The translations under genes were made by a program, and so were the position numbers. Below are positions 1-10,006 of a stretch of DNA of 64,000 nucleotides, one piece after another. The notes beneath the pieces are model-generated. The model did not search any database. It worked only from the letters and a program-made list of their open reading frames with translations, and was not told the DNA's origin. The DNA comes from Sphingomonas oleivorans (GTDB taxonomy: Bacteria > Pseudomonadota > Alphaproteobacteria > Sphingomonadales > Sphingomonadaceae): positions 62,001 through 126,000 of the forward strand of contig NZ_NWBU01000017.1 in NCBI RefSeq assembly GCF_003050615.1. Reading direction: 5' to 3'. Every line of letters begins with the position of its first letter. The stretch's first letter is position 1.

Positions 1-2
1 TT

Positions 3-452
3 GGTTTCGACGCGGAACGCTTCCAGCAGCTCGTGCGAGGACACGCCTTGCCCGATGGCTGGCGATTGCGACAAGCCGATGCCGGAGACTTTGAATTGCC
101 TGGTCAGGTCGTACCCAACTGCTTCTGGCATGACGCCGAGCAGTTTCTCGCCGCAGGAAGCGGCTGGTGCGCCGAACAGGCCGGAAACGTAGGAGCCATC
201 GCGTTCGCTTCCTATCGTTGGGGCGGCGAAGTCGAGATAGGGATCGAGACCTTCGAGCATGCGCGCCGGCAAGGGCTCGGCCACGCAGTGGCCGCACGCA
301 TGATCGTGCATGTGCTGCAGGCCGGCTTCAGGCCGGTGTGGTCCTGCCGTTTGGAGAACACCGCGTCCTGCGCCTTGGCGCATAAGCTGGGTTTCCTGCC
401 GCTGCGCAATCTCCCGTACTATCGGCTCTCTCCTCGCAATGAGGCAGCGTGA
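3..452 (+). CDS. GNAT acetyltransferase, C-terminal part (5' end outside window)
   Basis: The reading frame is open from the first bases of the window, so this is the last 149 residues of a longer protein. An internal GTG at 33 is not the true start, because the coding pattern continues upstream of it. The segment GGEVEIGIET followed by ARRQGLGHAVAARMI is the acetyl-CoA binding part of a GNAT fold, and the CRLENTASCALAHKLGF stretch is the typical end of the PF12746-type GNAT family. The substrate cannot be told. It is followed by 239 bases with no gene, then by the tail of the broken AraC gene on the other strand. Confidence 0.75.
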   Translation, partial: GFDAERFQQLVRGHALPDGWRLRQADAGDFELPGQVVPNCFWHDAEQFLAAGSGWCAEQAGNVGAIAFASYRWGGEVEIGIETFEHARRQGLGHAVAARMIVHVLQAGFRPVWSCRLENTASCALAHKLGFLPLRNLPYYRLSPRNEAA

Positions 453-691
453 GAACGCCGTTGTTGCACGCTTGATGGAGCAGGCCAGCAGGAGACCTCT
501 GCGAACGGCATTCAACGATGCCAATAACGCGCACCTGCATAGCGGGAACGGCGGCATAGGTTAGTTCGGCGCGCACCGCCATGGCCGGGATCAATCGAGT
601 CGCAATCCAAATGGCGGTCAGCGCCGAAAGTCACCGTGTAGCCGGCGCCCGCGCAGATGGCCGACCTGCTTCGGGCCGACGGCGAGATTGC

Positions 692-1369
692 TTACGTCGT
701 ATAGGCCGGCGTCGAACGCCGAAGATGCCTTTCATCTGCGTGCATGTTGCCCAACCGGGTGCGATTCGGCTCGAGCTTGCGATAGTGGTTCGGCGTACAA
801 GCCCGGCGCTTGCGAAAGGCTTTGGCGAAAGCGTTGTAGCTGTCATAGCCGACGATGGCCGCGATTTCCGACAACGAGACGGACTGTTCCCGCAGAAGCT
901 GCGCCGCCTGCTGCATCCTGAATTCGGTCAGGTAATCGAGCGACGCCTGTCCCATCATGTTGCGGAAGTAAAACGAGAAAGACGCGCGAGACATGCCAGC
1001 GGCGGCGGCCAGTTCCGCAAGGGTCCAGGGTGGTCGATCTGGTTGTACATCCGTTCGATCGCATGGCGCAATCGCGCATGGGCAAGACCCGCGAGAAGGC
1101 CGCGCTGCTGCTGGCCATCGCTCGCGTCGATCCGTGCTCGCAGCGCCTGGATGAACAGGATGTTCGCCAGGCTTCGGATCGCGGCATTTGCGCCGGGGGC
1201 ATCCATCTCGGTCTCCCGCGCCAGAAGATCGAGCGTTGCCTGAAAGGCGCTGGTGCGGGCGGCATCCATCCTGAAAAACAGGAGCGCGGGGAGCATCTGC
1301 GTCAGGAGGTGGCTGGAGGCGACATCGTAGCTGAACCAGCCAGTGATCAGCGTCACCGTCGCGTCGTGA
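692..1369 (-). pseudogene. AraC-family regulator, 5'-truncated at the tRNA and frameshifted
   Basis: Two frames together give one AraC protein. The upstream part (about 1369-1030) encodes the second half of a cupin-type sensor domain (LITGWFSYDVASSHLLTQML onward). The downstream part (about 1028-692) encodes the two-helix DNA-binding domain (LAELAAAAGMSRASFSFYF, then AAIVGYDSYNAFAKAFRKR). They join if one base is restored near 1028, between the His-Pro and Trp-Thr codons. The homologous frame runs upstream without a proper start until it meets the 3' end of the tRNA-Ser, so roughly the first 130 residues of a normal protein are missing. Both lesions together make a dead gene very likely. A sequencing error could explain the frameshift but not the truncation. 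Confidence 0.8.
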
Positions 1370-1459
<90 letters not shown>

Positions 1460-1585
1460 GCTCGAGGTCTGGCCCGTGCCCGAAGGCGCGAACCGGTCGA
1501 TGAGGGGCGGGCCTTAGCGGAAGCTTTCAGGCTTGCCAAGCGTTACGCTTGCATGAAACGAACCACCGCCTAAATTGGATGGCAC

Positions 1586-1963
1586 ATGACAAGACAATTT
1601 CCCCTGCCTCCGGGCGGTGCGCCGATTTCCCTGCCGCCCGTGATTCACGCCCGCTTCGCGATCGGCGATGTCGTGCGCCATCGGCTGCTTGAATTTCGCG
1701 GCGTGGTCTTCGATGTCGATCCGGTCTTCGCCAATAGCGAGGAATGGTATCAATCGATCCCCGAGGATATCCGCCCGGCGAAGGACCAACCCTTCTACCA
1801 TCTGCTCGCCGAGAACAGCGAGAGCAATTATGTCGCCTATGTCAGCCAGCAGAATCTGGAGCCCGATATCAGCGACGAGCCCGTCGACCATCCGGCGATC
1901 GCCGGCATATTCGAAGGCTTTAGCGACGGCCGCTACGCGCTGAGGCGCGAACATCGCCACTGA
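1586..1963 (+). CDS. hspQ: Heat shock protein HspQ / YccV-like hemimethylated-DNA-binding protein
   Basis: A 125-residue protein with the HspQ/YccV domain from about residue 25: RFAIGDVVRHRLLEFRGVVF, then the SEEWYQSIP and QPFYHLLAEN motifs, and YVSQQNLEPD. In enterobacteria HspQ binds hemimethylated oriC DNA and is a specificity-enhancing factor for the Lon protease; in alphaproteobacteria its role is inferred. The protein has about 20 extra residues at the N terminus compared with E. coli HspQ, so the start is the first ATG but is not certain. It is a lone gene facing the RidA operon convergently. Confidence 0.88.
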   Translation: MTRQFPLPPGGAPISLPPVIHARFAIGDVVRHRLLEFRGVVFDVDPVFANSEEWYQSIPEDIRPAKDQPFYHLLAENSESNYVAYVSQQNLEPDISDEPVDHPAIAGIFEGFSDGRYALRREHRH

Positions 1964-2059
1964 GCGCCCGCGCGGGACTATCCGCGCCGGCTCCCCTCGC
2001 CTGTTCGGCCTGACTTGGGACCTGTCTCGCGTCGGCCCGGCCGCAGCGATGGGATCCAT

Positions 2060-2090
2060 CCCGCCATCCCCGCTTTCCGGGGATGACGGG
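2060..2090. repeat. Palindromic hairpin between convergent genes
   Basis: Arms CCCGCCATCCCCG (2060-2072) and CGGGGATGACGGG (2078-2090) pair with one mismatch around the loop CTTTC. It resembles the short palindromic repeats with a CCGTCATCCCCG core that are common in sphingomonad genomes. It sits between the ends of hspQ and the RidA gene and could serve as a two-way terminator. There is no T-run. Confidence 0.6.
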
Positions 2091-2107
2091 AGAGCGTCAG
2101 GCTCGGC

Positions 2108-2620
2108 TCACTTCTTCTTGGAAGGCGTTTTGGCGGCAGTCACCTCGATCTCGACGAGGAAATAGGGACCGGCAAGGTTCGCCACCTGCACGGTCGAACG
2201 CGCCACCGTCGTCGGATTCTCGGCCGTGTTGAAGAATTGCGAGAATCCCTCGTTCATGCCCTTGAAATCCATCTTGCCGTCGAAACCCGGCGCAGCGGCG
2301 ACGAACACGGTCATCTTGATGATGTCCGCCATCGTATAGCCCTTGGAGGCCAGGATCCCCTTGATCTTGTTGAGCGTGCTGATCGTCTGCGTCTTGGTGT
2401 CGCCGAGATCCTCGAAGCTCTTAATGTCCGAGGACTTCTTGGTGGGATCGATCGGCGAGGCGAGCTGACCCGAAAGATAGAGCGTCTCGGCACCCGCAGG
2501 CACCGTCACGCCCTGCAGGATCAAGGCCGGCGGCGTATTGGCATGTTTCACGATCTGCGCGGGGCTCGCGGCAGGCAGCAGCGCCGCCGCGAGCATCGTC
2601 ATCGCAAGCTTGGTCTTCAT
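2108..2620 (-). CDS. RidA-family protein with a signal peptide
   Basis: 170 residues. Residues 1-21 (KTKLAMTMLAAALLPAASPA) are a cleavable signal peptide. The rest is a RidA/YjgF (Rid) fold: LYLSGQLASPID, TISTLNKIKGILASKGYT, DIIKMTVFVAA, and a C-terminal VANLAGPYFLVEIEVTAA. In the best-known RidA proteins a conserved Arg in an R-STVQVA-like segment binds the imine, and a similar ARSTVQVANL stretch is present here. Cytoplasmic RidA hydrolyses reactive enamine/imine intermediates to ketones and ammonia. Here the signal peptide puts it outside the cytoplasm. It is the last gene of an operon with a TonB receptor and an exported flavin amine oxidase, whose product is an imine. A tidy-up role after that oxidase is inferred. 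Confidence 0.85.
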   Translation of the reverse strand: MKTKLAMTMLAAALLPAASPAQIVKHANTPPALILQGVTVPAGAETLYLSGQLASPIDPTKKSSDIKSFEDLGDTKTQTISTLNKIKGILASKGYTMADIIKMTVFVAAAPGFDGKMDFKGMNEGFSQFFNTAENPTTVARSTVQVANLAGPYFLVEIEVTAAKTPSKKK

Positions 2621-2700
2621 CGTCTCAACCTCTCTTCACCCAAAGAAAAAGCCTGCCGGCGATCGCGCAGGATCGCCGGCAGGCCTACACGAGCCGGAAC

Positions 2701-5319
2701 TTAGAAGTTCACGCCCGCACGCACGTACCAGAAGCCGCCGTTGAAGCCGATCGGAGAGTCATCGAGATAGATTCGTCCGTTGGCCAGCGCCCCCGTGGAC
2801 GGATAGACGCCACGACGGTCACGATCGGGATAGTTGTCGAAGATATTCTCGGCACCGACAGCCAGCTTGTACTTCTCGTTGAAGGTGTAGCTCACCTCCA
2901 GATCGAAGAGTATCTCGCTGCCGAACGACTGGTCCCCACCAACGTCATAGTCGGTGATCTTGCCGTAATAGCTTCCACGTCCCGTCACGCTGAAGCCCTG
3001 ATAGGACCAGGTTTCAGCGAGATTGACGCGCCATTTCGGATTCAGATTTTCGATGTCGCCCAGGCGGTCATTGCTGATCAGCGCGAACTCGCGCTTGGTC
3101 TGGGTAACGGTCGTCTTACGCGAAAGCAGCTTCGTCTTGTTGTAGTTGACCGCAAGCGAGCTCGCGAAATGGCCGATATCGCTCGTCAGATTATGCGTGG
3201 CGACGAAATCGACGCCCTGGGTCCGCGTCTTGAACCCGTTGGTGAAGTAGACGACCTGACCAAGCGAGGACCAATCGGCGACGCCCAGCGCCTGGAGCGT
3301 CGGACGCTCGCTATCCAGCACCGGAATCTGGCCCGTCAGACCGATACGGTCCTTCACGCGGATATTATAGTAATCGAGCGTCACATTCAGCCCGCTGCCG
3401 GGCGTGAGCACGACACCGCCGCTGAAGTTCACCGACTTTTCGGGGCTCAGCGGCGTAGCGCCATAGAACTGAGCCGCGGCGCTCGTCACCGGCAGCGTCG
3501 CCTGCGCGATTGGCAGCGGGCTGCCGGCGGTGAACACCGTCGCCACGTTCCGGGTGAACAGCTGGCCCGGCGTCGGCGCGCGGAAGCCGGTGCTGGCCGC
3601 ACCGCGCACCGCAATCGCCGGCGTGAACTCATAGCGTGCCGTCACCTTGCCGTTGGTCGTGCTGCCGAAGTCCGAAAAGTCTTCATAGCGACCAGCGACG
3701 CCGAGCGTGAACGCATCGGTGACATCCACTTCGAGGTCGAGATAGGCCGCATAGCTCCGGCGCGACTGATCGGTGGTCGAATCCGGACCATAGCCAGGGA
3801 AGCCGTTCGAACCGACCGCATGGGTCACGATCGAGACCTGGTTCGTGGTCGGGTTATAGACCTCCTGATAGGCATATTGCCCAACCTGATAGGAAGCGAC
3901 GTCGCCCAGGCCGATGATGTAGGTCTCACGCCGATATTCGAGACCGCCGGCGATGTTCAGCGGGCTCGCCAGGCCGACTTCGAGCGGATAGCTGAGGTCG
4001 AGGTTGAAGTTGTTTTCCTGCTGCTCGAGCTTGCCCATGTAGAAGAAGGTCGGTGACTCCGGGCCCATCGACGGGTTGAGCGTCTGGCCCATCGTATATT
4101 TGATCCGGCTCTGGCCATAGGATCCGCTGAGATCATATTTCAGGCCGAACTCGAATTCGCCTTTATAGCCCAACACGGCCGAGACATCGGAAACATTGCC
4201 CATGAAGCGCGGCGTGAAGCCGTTGGGGAAAAATTGCGACGTCTCGAACGTAGAGCCATTGGCATTCCAGAAGGAGACGGGCTGGCCGAAGGTCTTGCTG
4301 TCCGTCCGCGGATCGATCGCGGTGATGCGCTGGAGATAGGTGGTCGCGACCGACTTGCCAAAGGGCACCGGCTTACCGGCCGGCCCTTGCGGCACGGTCA
4401 CGGAAATCGGGCGGCGATAGTTGAAGTCGCCAGCCTGATCGCTCTCGCCATAGTTGCCGAAGAAGTAAAGCTCGTCCTCGCCGAACGGCACGGCCGCGTT
4501 GACGAAGAAGCGGAAGGCCTCGCTGGCGGGATTGCCGTAGATCTGCGCCGGCTCCTTGACGTCATAACCCATGTTTTCGAGCACCAGCGCGTCCGGGCGC
4601 TGCGTGCTGCGGATCGTCTGGCGGGTCTTCAGATATTCGCCGCTGACATTGAAAAAGCCTTCGGGGCCGAGCGGCAGGCCGAGATTGCCGGAGAGCTGAT
4701 AGTCCTCGCCATCGCCCTCATAATATTGGCCGAAGCGCGCATTGAGCGAAAGCCCGTCGCGATTGCGCTTGAGGCCATAGTTGATGACGCCCGCAATAGC
4801 GTCCGAACCATATTGGGCGGCCGCGCCGTCGCGCAGCACCTCGATACGCTCGATCGCGGCAGACGGAATCTGGGCAAGGTCGGGGCCCTGCGCACCGGCA
4901 GCCAGCGAACCGCCGCCGAGCTGCACGAGCGCCGAGCGATGACGGCGCTTGCCGTTGACGAGGACGAGCGTCTGATCTGGCGGCAGGCCGCGCAGCGTCG
5001 GCGGACGAACGAAAGTCGAGCCGTCGGCGATACCGAAGCGACCGACGTTGAAGGACGGAACGAGATTCTTGAGAATCTGGTTCATGTCCCCAGACGCCTG
5101 CGTTTCGAGCGCAGCGCCGCTGAACACGTCGATCGGCACGGCGGATTCCGTGACGGTGCGGTCGGTACGACGCGTACCCGTGACGATGATCTCGCCGGCC
5201 GGCGCTTCCTCGCTCGCTGCCGGGCTCGCCGGCGCATCGGCCGCCTGAGCCCAGGCCGGACCTGCCGCGAAGGTCGCGGCCGCCAGCGCGGCGTAGGAGA
5301 TATAATGTCGCAATCGCAT
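2701..5319 (-). CDS. TonB-dependent outer-membrane receptor (amine-oxidase operon)
   Basis: 872 residues. A signal peptide (about 1-24, ending PAWA-QA) is followed by the sequence GEIIVTGTRR, typical of the start of a TonB box/plug region. The plug domain has TLRGLPPDQTLVLVNGKRRH, IPSAAIERIEVLRDGAAAQY and GSDAIAGVINYGLKR. A 22-strand barrel follows, ending in an aromatic residue (YVRAGVNF), as needed for BAM insertion. It imports a ligand across the outer membrane with TonB energy. The ligand is unknown, but the neighbours (exported flavin amine oxidase upstream, exported RidA downstream, same strand) suggest an amine or amino-acid derivative. Confidence 0.92.
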   Translation of the reverse strand: MRLRHYISYAALAAATFAAGPAWAQAADAPASPAASEEAPAGEIIVTGTRRTDRTVTESAVPIDVFSGAALETQASGDMNQILKNLVPSFNVGRFGIADGSTFVRPPTLRGLPPDQTLVLVNGKRRHRSALVQLGGGSLAAGAQGPDLAQIPSAAIERIEVLRDGAAAQYGSDAIAGVINYGLKRNRDGLSLNARFGQYYEGDGEDYQLSGNLGLPLGPEGFFNVSGEYLKTRQTIRSTQRPDALVLENMGYDVKEPAQIYGNPASEAFRFFVNAAVPFGEDELYFFGNYGESDQAGDFNYRRPISVTVPQGPAGKPVPFGKSVATTYLQRITAIDPRTDSKTFGQPVSFWNANGSTFETSQFFPNGFTPRFMGNVSDVSAVLGYKGEFEFGLKYDLSGSYGQSRIKYTMGQTLNPSMGPESPTFFYMGKLEQQENNFNLDLSYPLEVGLASPLNIAGGLEYRRETYIIGLGDVASYQVGQYAYQEVYNPTTNQVSIVTHAVGSNGFPGYGPDSTTDQSRRSYAAYLDLEVDVTDAFTLGVAGRYEDFSDFGSTTNGKVTARYEFTPAIAVRGAASTGFRAPTPGQLFTRNVATVFTAGSPLPIAQATLPVTSAAAQFYGATPLSPEKSVNFSGGVVLTPGSGLNVTLDYYNIRVKDRIGLTGQIPVLDSERPTLQALGVADWSSLGQVVYFTNGFKTRTQGVDFVATHNLTSDIGHFASSLAVNYNKTKLLSRKTTVTQTKREFALISNDRLGDIENLNPKWRVNLAETWSYQGFSVTGRGSYYGKITDYDVGGDQSFGSEILFDLEVSYTFNEKYKLAVGAENIFDNYPDRDRRGVYPSTGALANGRIYLDDSPIGFNGGFWYVRAGVNF

Positions 5320-5409
5320 TCTTGCCCCCTTTATCGAGTGTCTCGAAACCTCTCCCGGTCGGGTCCCTTCGGCCGCTCGATTATGGCGGCCTCGGGCTTC
5401 TGTGCCGCT

Positions 5410-5434
5410 CCGCCCGCCCCCGGCGGACGGGCGG
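5410..5434. repeat. Hairpin inside the amine-oxidase operon
   Basis: CCGCCCG (5410-5416) pairs with CGGGCGG (5428-5434). It lies between the amine oxidase stop and the TonB receptor start on the minus strand, with no T-run. It may set relative expression of the two genes or stabilise the mRNA; both are guesses. Confidence 0.35.
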
Positions 5435-5438
5435 CTGC

Positions 5439-7013
5439 TTATCCTGCTTTCCTGAGCGGCGTTGCCGCGCTCGCCACGCGCTCGCCGATCATCGACACCG
5501 CGCGCAGCGCCGAAGAAGCGGCGCCTTCCTGCCAGCCCGAAATATGGCTCAGATAGTCGCCGGCGAGGTAGACGCGGCCCTCCGGCCGGCCGAGCGCGGC
5601 ATATTGCGCGGCCTGCGCCTCCTCGATGTGCGCCCAGGGCCCCAGATTATGGGGTATCTTCTTCCACTGCACCGAAAGCGGCCGGCCGAGCAGCTTGCCG
5701 CAGCCGGGATGGAGCCGCTCGATCACGTCACGGGATTCGGCGAACTGCGCCGCCAGCGGCTTGGCGGTCAGCCGCTCGGCGGCCTTGCCGCTGCTATATG
5801 CGCCGACGAGCACGCCCTGCGGCTCGTTAAAGCCGCTGCTGGGATACCAGACGATCGACGTATCGCCCTCGATGAAGGAGAGGCCGCCATAGACTTCGGA
5901 TTCGGTCTCCCAGAAGCGCGGTGCCTGCCAGGCGATCTTCTCGGCATGATCATATTCGATCGCCGCCATCGCCTGCGCGAAGGGCTTGGAGAAATTGTTC
6001 GGAATGGCACGCAGCACGGGCAGCGGGATGGTGGCGACGGCATAATCCGCACGGATCGTCTGCACCGCGCCGTTCTTCGCGTCGCGATAGGCGATCTCGA
6101 CGCCATTGGAGTGGTTTCGTATCTCCTGCACCTGGGCGCCCAGCCGCACCACCGGCTTCAGCCGCTCGTAGAAAGCGAGCGGGATGCGATCCATGCCGCC
6201 GACCGGCTGGAACATCGTCGGCTGCATCAAGACGGCTTCCTCGAACGCCAGCGGCGCCCAGAGCACGGGATTGAGCAGCGTCTTCAGGTCGAGCGGATCG
6301 ACCTTGGTGCCCGCGAAATCGCCCGCCCCCGGACGCACCTTGTACCCCGAACGCGAGCTGCCCGTGTAACGGCCGTCCGCGCCCAGATCGCCATATATGC
6401 GCATGAAGTCGATCAGCGCCTTGCGGTCGTCCGCCGACAGCGCCTGATCGAGCGCGCCCTGGCTGGTGCATTTGGACAAAAGCTCGGCGACATGGCCGCG
6501 CGTGTCGTTGAACAGGCGGCGGAGCTGGATCGGGCCACCATCCTTGGGCAGCACATAGGCCGAGCGGCTGCTGTTGATCTCCACCTCGAGCGGCACGCCC
6601 AGCTCGCGGATATAGCCGTGCATGATCTTGTGGTGGCTGGGGATCCGGCCGGGGCCGGCGTTGAAATAAAGCCCCTCGTCCCATTCGCAGCTCTGGCTGC
6701 TGCCATCGGCAAAGTCGATCCGCGTGCCGCGCCGCACCGTCCAGTTGCGCCCGCCCACCCGGTCGCGCGATTCCAGGACGATCACCTCATAGCCGGCCTT
6801 GCGCAGTTCATAGGCGGAAACGAGCCCGGCGATGCCCGCGCCCAATATGGCGACGCGCCGCCCCTTTCCGCTGCCCGGCGCGAGCGAAGGCGCCTCGGCA
6901 TTGGCCGCCGCCGGAATGGGATCCATGCCCATCGCGCTCATTGCGCCCACGACGGCCCCATAGCCGCCGACCGCGCCTGCGAAGCTCAATAACTGCCTTC
7001 TGCTAACCGACAC
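5439..7013 (-). CDS. Exported flavin monoamine oxidase / L-amino-acid oxidase-like protein (Tat signal)
   Basis: 524 residues. The N terminus MSVSRRQLLSFAGAVGGYGA is a twin-arginine (SRRQLL) signal, fitting export of a folded FAD enzyme. The dinucleotide-binding motif VAILGAGIAGLVSAYELRKA lies at about 53-73, followed by the GG-doublet motif VGGRNWTVRRG. FAYERLKP and the C-terminal RVYLAGDYLSHISGWQEGA FAD contact follow. These are the marks of the amine oxidase/tryptophan 2-monooxygenase superfamily, which oxidises an amine to an imine with release of H2O2. First gene of an operon with a TonB receptor and a RidA-like protein. The exact substrate is not deducible. Confidence 0.87.
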   Translation of the reverse strand: MSVSRRQLLSFAGAVGGYGAVVGAMSAMGMDPIPAAANAEAPSLAPGSGKGRRVAILGAGIAGLVSAYELRKAGYEVIVLESRDRVGGRNWTVRRGTRIDFADGSSQSCEWDEGLYFNAGPGRIPSHHKIMHGYIRELGVPLEVEINSSRSAYVLPKDGGPIQLRRLFNDTRGHVAELLSKCTSQGALDQALSADDRKALIDFMRIYGDLGADGRYTGSSRSGYKVRPGAGDFAGTKVDPLDLKTLLNPVLWAPLAFEEAVLMQPTMFQPVGGMDRIPLAFYERLKPVVRLGAQVQEIRNHSNGVEIAYRDAKNGAVQTIRADYAVATIPLPVLRAIPNNFSKPFAQAMAAIEYDHAEKIAWQAPRFWETESEVYGGLSFIEGDTSIVWYPSSGFNEPQGVLVGAYSSGKAAERLTAKPLAAQFAESRDVIERLHPGCGKLLGRPLSVQWKKIPHNLGPWAHIEEAQAAQYAALGRPEGRVYLAGDYLSHISGWQEGAASSALRAVSMIGERVASAATPLRKAG

Positions 7014-7039
7014 GCAATACCCCCGTCACGAAAAGCATG

Positions 7040-7053
7040 GCCGCAATTGCGGC
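7040..7053. promoter_or_regulatory. Perfect 14-bp palindrome upstream of the amine-oxidase operon
   Basis: GCCGCAATTGCGGC is a perfect inverted repeat 27 bases upstream of the oxidase start. A near-identical palindrome (GCCGCGATTGCGGC) lies in the divergent promoter region at 18396-18411. It could be an operator. The same 14-mer pattern also occurs once inside a coding region (about 53191), so chance is possible. Confidence 0.4.
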
Positions 7054-7411
7054 TACCTACTTCCCCCTGCGTGACTGCCGCCGCTCTCTTTTCGAAGCGA
7101 TCTGGCTTATGGGTTCAACAACACGGTTTCAGACGACTATCTGCGGAGCTCCTCTTCAGTCCTGTCTACGATATTCCGTGTGACCATCTTTTTCCGCGCC
7201 ATGGCGGCGATGACCCTTGGATCGTCGCTGCTGCGTGGGTTCGATTCATTTATGCGGCTCACGGTACACCGCTGAGGCGGGTGCGCAAGACGTATTTGTT
7301 ACTGCGCCGGGACGGCGCGGGGCATGTGCGATATTGATCCGCATCGTTGCACGACTGCATCATCGGCCCGCACAGGCCCCGCAAGCCGGCCATTTCGCGC
7401 CGCCATATCGG

Positions 7412-7440
7412 TTGACAGACTCAGCCGGCGCTAGTAGCAG
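7412..7440 (+). promoter_or_regulatory. Possible rplU-rpmA promoter
   Basis: TTGACA at 7412-7417 is a perfect -35 box, with a weak -10-like TAGCAG at 7435-7440 after 17 bases. It lies about 80 bases before the rplU start. Alphaproteobacterial housekeeping promoters often have a strong TTGAC and a poor -10. Confidence 0.4.
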
Positions 7441-7520
7441 CCCGGCTTTCCCGCGCGGGGGTATTGAGGCCGTGGCCCTGTTGCCTTGCGCAAAACAGTT
7501 TTGCAGAAGTGATGAGGGCC

Positions 7521-7838
7521 ATGTTCGCTATCGTGCGCACGGGCGGCAAGCAGTATCGCGTTGCCGCAGGAGACAAGATCGTCGTTGAGAAGATCGCCGG
7601 AGATGCGGGCTCGACCGTGTCGCTGGGCGACGTGCTGCTCGCGGGCGAGGGTTCGGAGCTGAAGCCGGTCGCCGGCCTCACCGTCTCCGCCGAGATCATC
7701 GCGCAGGCGAAGGGCGAGAAGGTCATCGTCTTCAAGAAGCGCCGCCGCCACAATTATCGCCGCCGCAACGGCCATCGCCAGCAGCACACGATCCTGAAGA
7801 TCACCGCGATCGGCGACCAGAAGGCCGTCGAGGCCTGA
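7521..7838 (+). CDS. rplU: 50S ribosomal protein L21
   Basis: 105 residues, the normal length. It begins [20 protein letters not shown] and has the basic C-terminal [16 protein letters not shown] signature that binds 23S rRNA. Upstream in-frame ATGs at 7464 and 7512 exist, but family alignment fixes the start at 7521, preceded by a GAGG at 7514-7517. First gene of the usual L21-L27-Obg group, 25 bases before rpmA. Confidence 0.97.
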   Translation: MFAIVRTGGKQYRVAAGDKIVVEKIAGDAGSTVSLGDVLLAGEGSELKPVAGLTVSAEIIAQAKGEKVIVFKKRRRHNYRRRNGHRQQHTILKITAIGDQKAVEA

Positions 7839-7863
7839 GCGCGACGTAGAGGAGTAACGGACC

Positions 7864-8133
7864 ATGGCACATAAGAAAGCAGGCGGTTCATCCCGCAACG
7901 GCCGCGACTCGGCCGGCCGGCGCCTCGGCGTCAAGAAGTTCGGCGGCGAAACCGTCGTCGGCGGCAACATCATCGTGCGCCAGCGCGGCACCAAGGTCTA
8001 TCCGGGCCGCAATGTCGGCATCGGCAAGGATCATACGCTGTTCGCGCTCGTCGACGGCCGCGTGGCGTTCCACGACGGCAAGCTCGGCCGCAAATATGTG
8101 TCCGTCGATATTATGGCCGAAGCGGCCGAATAA
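7864..8133 (+). CDS. rpmA: 50S ribosomal protein L27
   Basis: 89 residues starting [20 protein letters not shown], the canonical L27 N terminus that reaches the peptidyl-transferase centre. [20 protein letters not shown] and [12 protein letters not shown] follow. There is an AGGAG ribosome-binding site before the ATG. Downstream are two tandem hairpins, the second a good terminator, so obgE probably has its own promoter or depends on read-through. Confidence 0.97.
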   Translation: MAHKKAGGSSRNGRDSAGRRLGVKKFGGETVVGGNIIVRQRGTKVYPGRNVGIGKDHTLFALVDGRVAFHDGKLGRKYVSVDIMAEAAE

Positions 8134-8147
8134 CGGGCGAACCCATT

Positions 8148-8174
8148 TTCGGGTCGCCCAGGGGGCGACCCGAA
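8148..8174 (+). repeat. Perfect 12-bp hairpin right after rpmA
   Basis: TTCGGGTCGCCC (8148-8159) pairs perfectly with GGGCGACCCGAA (8163-8174) around a 3-base loop. It has no T-run and sits 23 bases before a normal terminator, so it may protect the 3' end or assist termination. Confidence 0.65.
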
Positions 8175-8196
8175 GATCCGTCACGGCGGATCATGA

Positions 8197-8227
8197 GGGA
8201 GACGGGTCGCAACCCGGCTCCCTTTTT
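8197..8227 (+). terminator. Rho-independent terminator of rplU-rpmA
   Basis: GGGAG-A-CGGGT (8197-8207) pairs with ACCCG-G-CTCCC (8212-8222), followed directly by TTTTT (8223-8227). Confidence 0.85.
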
Positions 8228-8318
8228 ATTTGGAATCTCCCTCGGAATTTTTCTGTCGCGCGCCTGTAACCCTTTTCATTCAAAGGGCTACGAGCGCGAA
8301 CCGAGGGAGGGATTACCG

Positions 8319-9978
<1,660 letters not shown>

Positions 9979-10006
9979 CCTTCCCGTCACCCGGATGGCC
10001 CCGCGC

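Larger units (their letters stand above)
7014..7520. other. Long intergenic region between divergent units
   Basis: About 500 bases with no convincing gene. It must hold the promoters of the minus-strand amine-oxidase operon and of rplU-rpmA. A 96-codon open frame at 7047-7337 has no recognisable domain and is probably chance. Two possible sites are listed separately (7040-7053 and 7412-7440). Confidence 0.6.

Noticed and set aside
4234-5556. 440-codon open frame opposite the TonB receptor
   Set aside because: Shadow of the receptor plug and signal peptide, which are clear in the other strand.
7047-7337. 96-codon open frame in the amine oxidase/rplU gap
   Set aside because: No family features or ribosome-binding site; the region is more likely regulatory.
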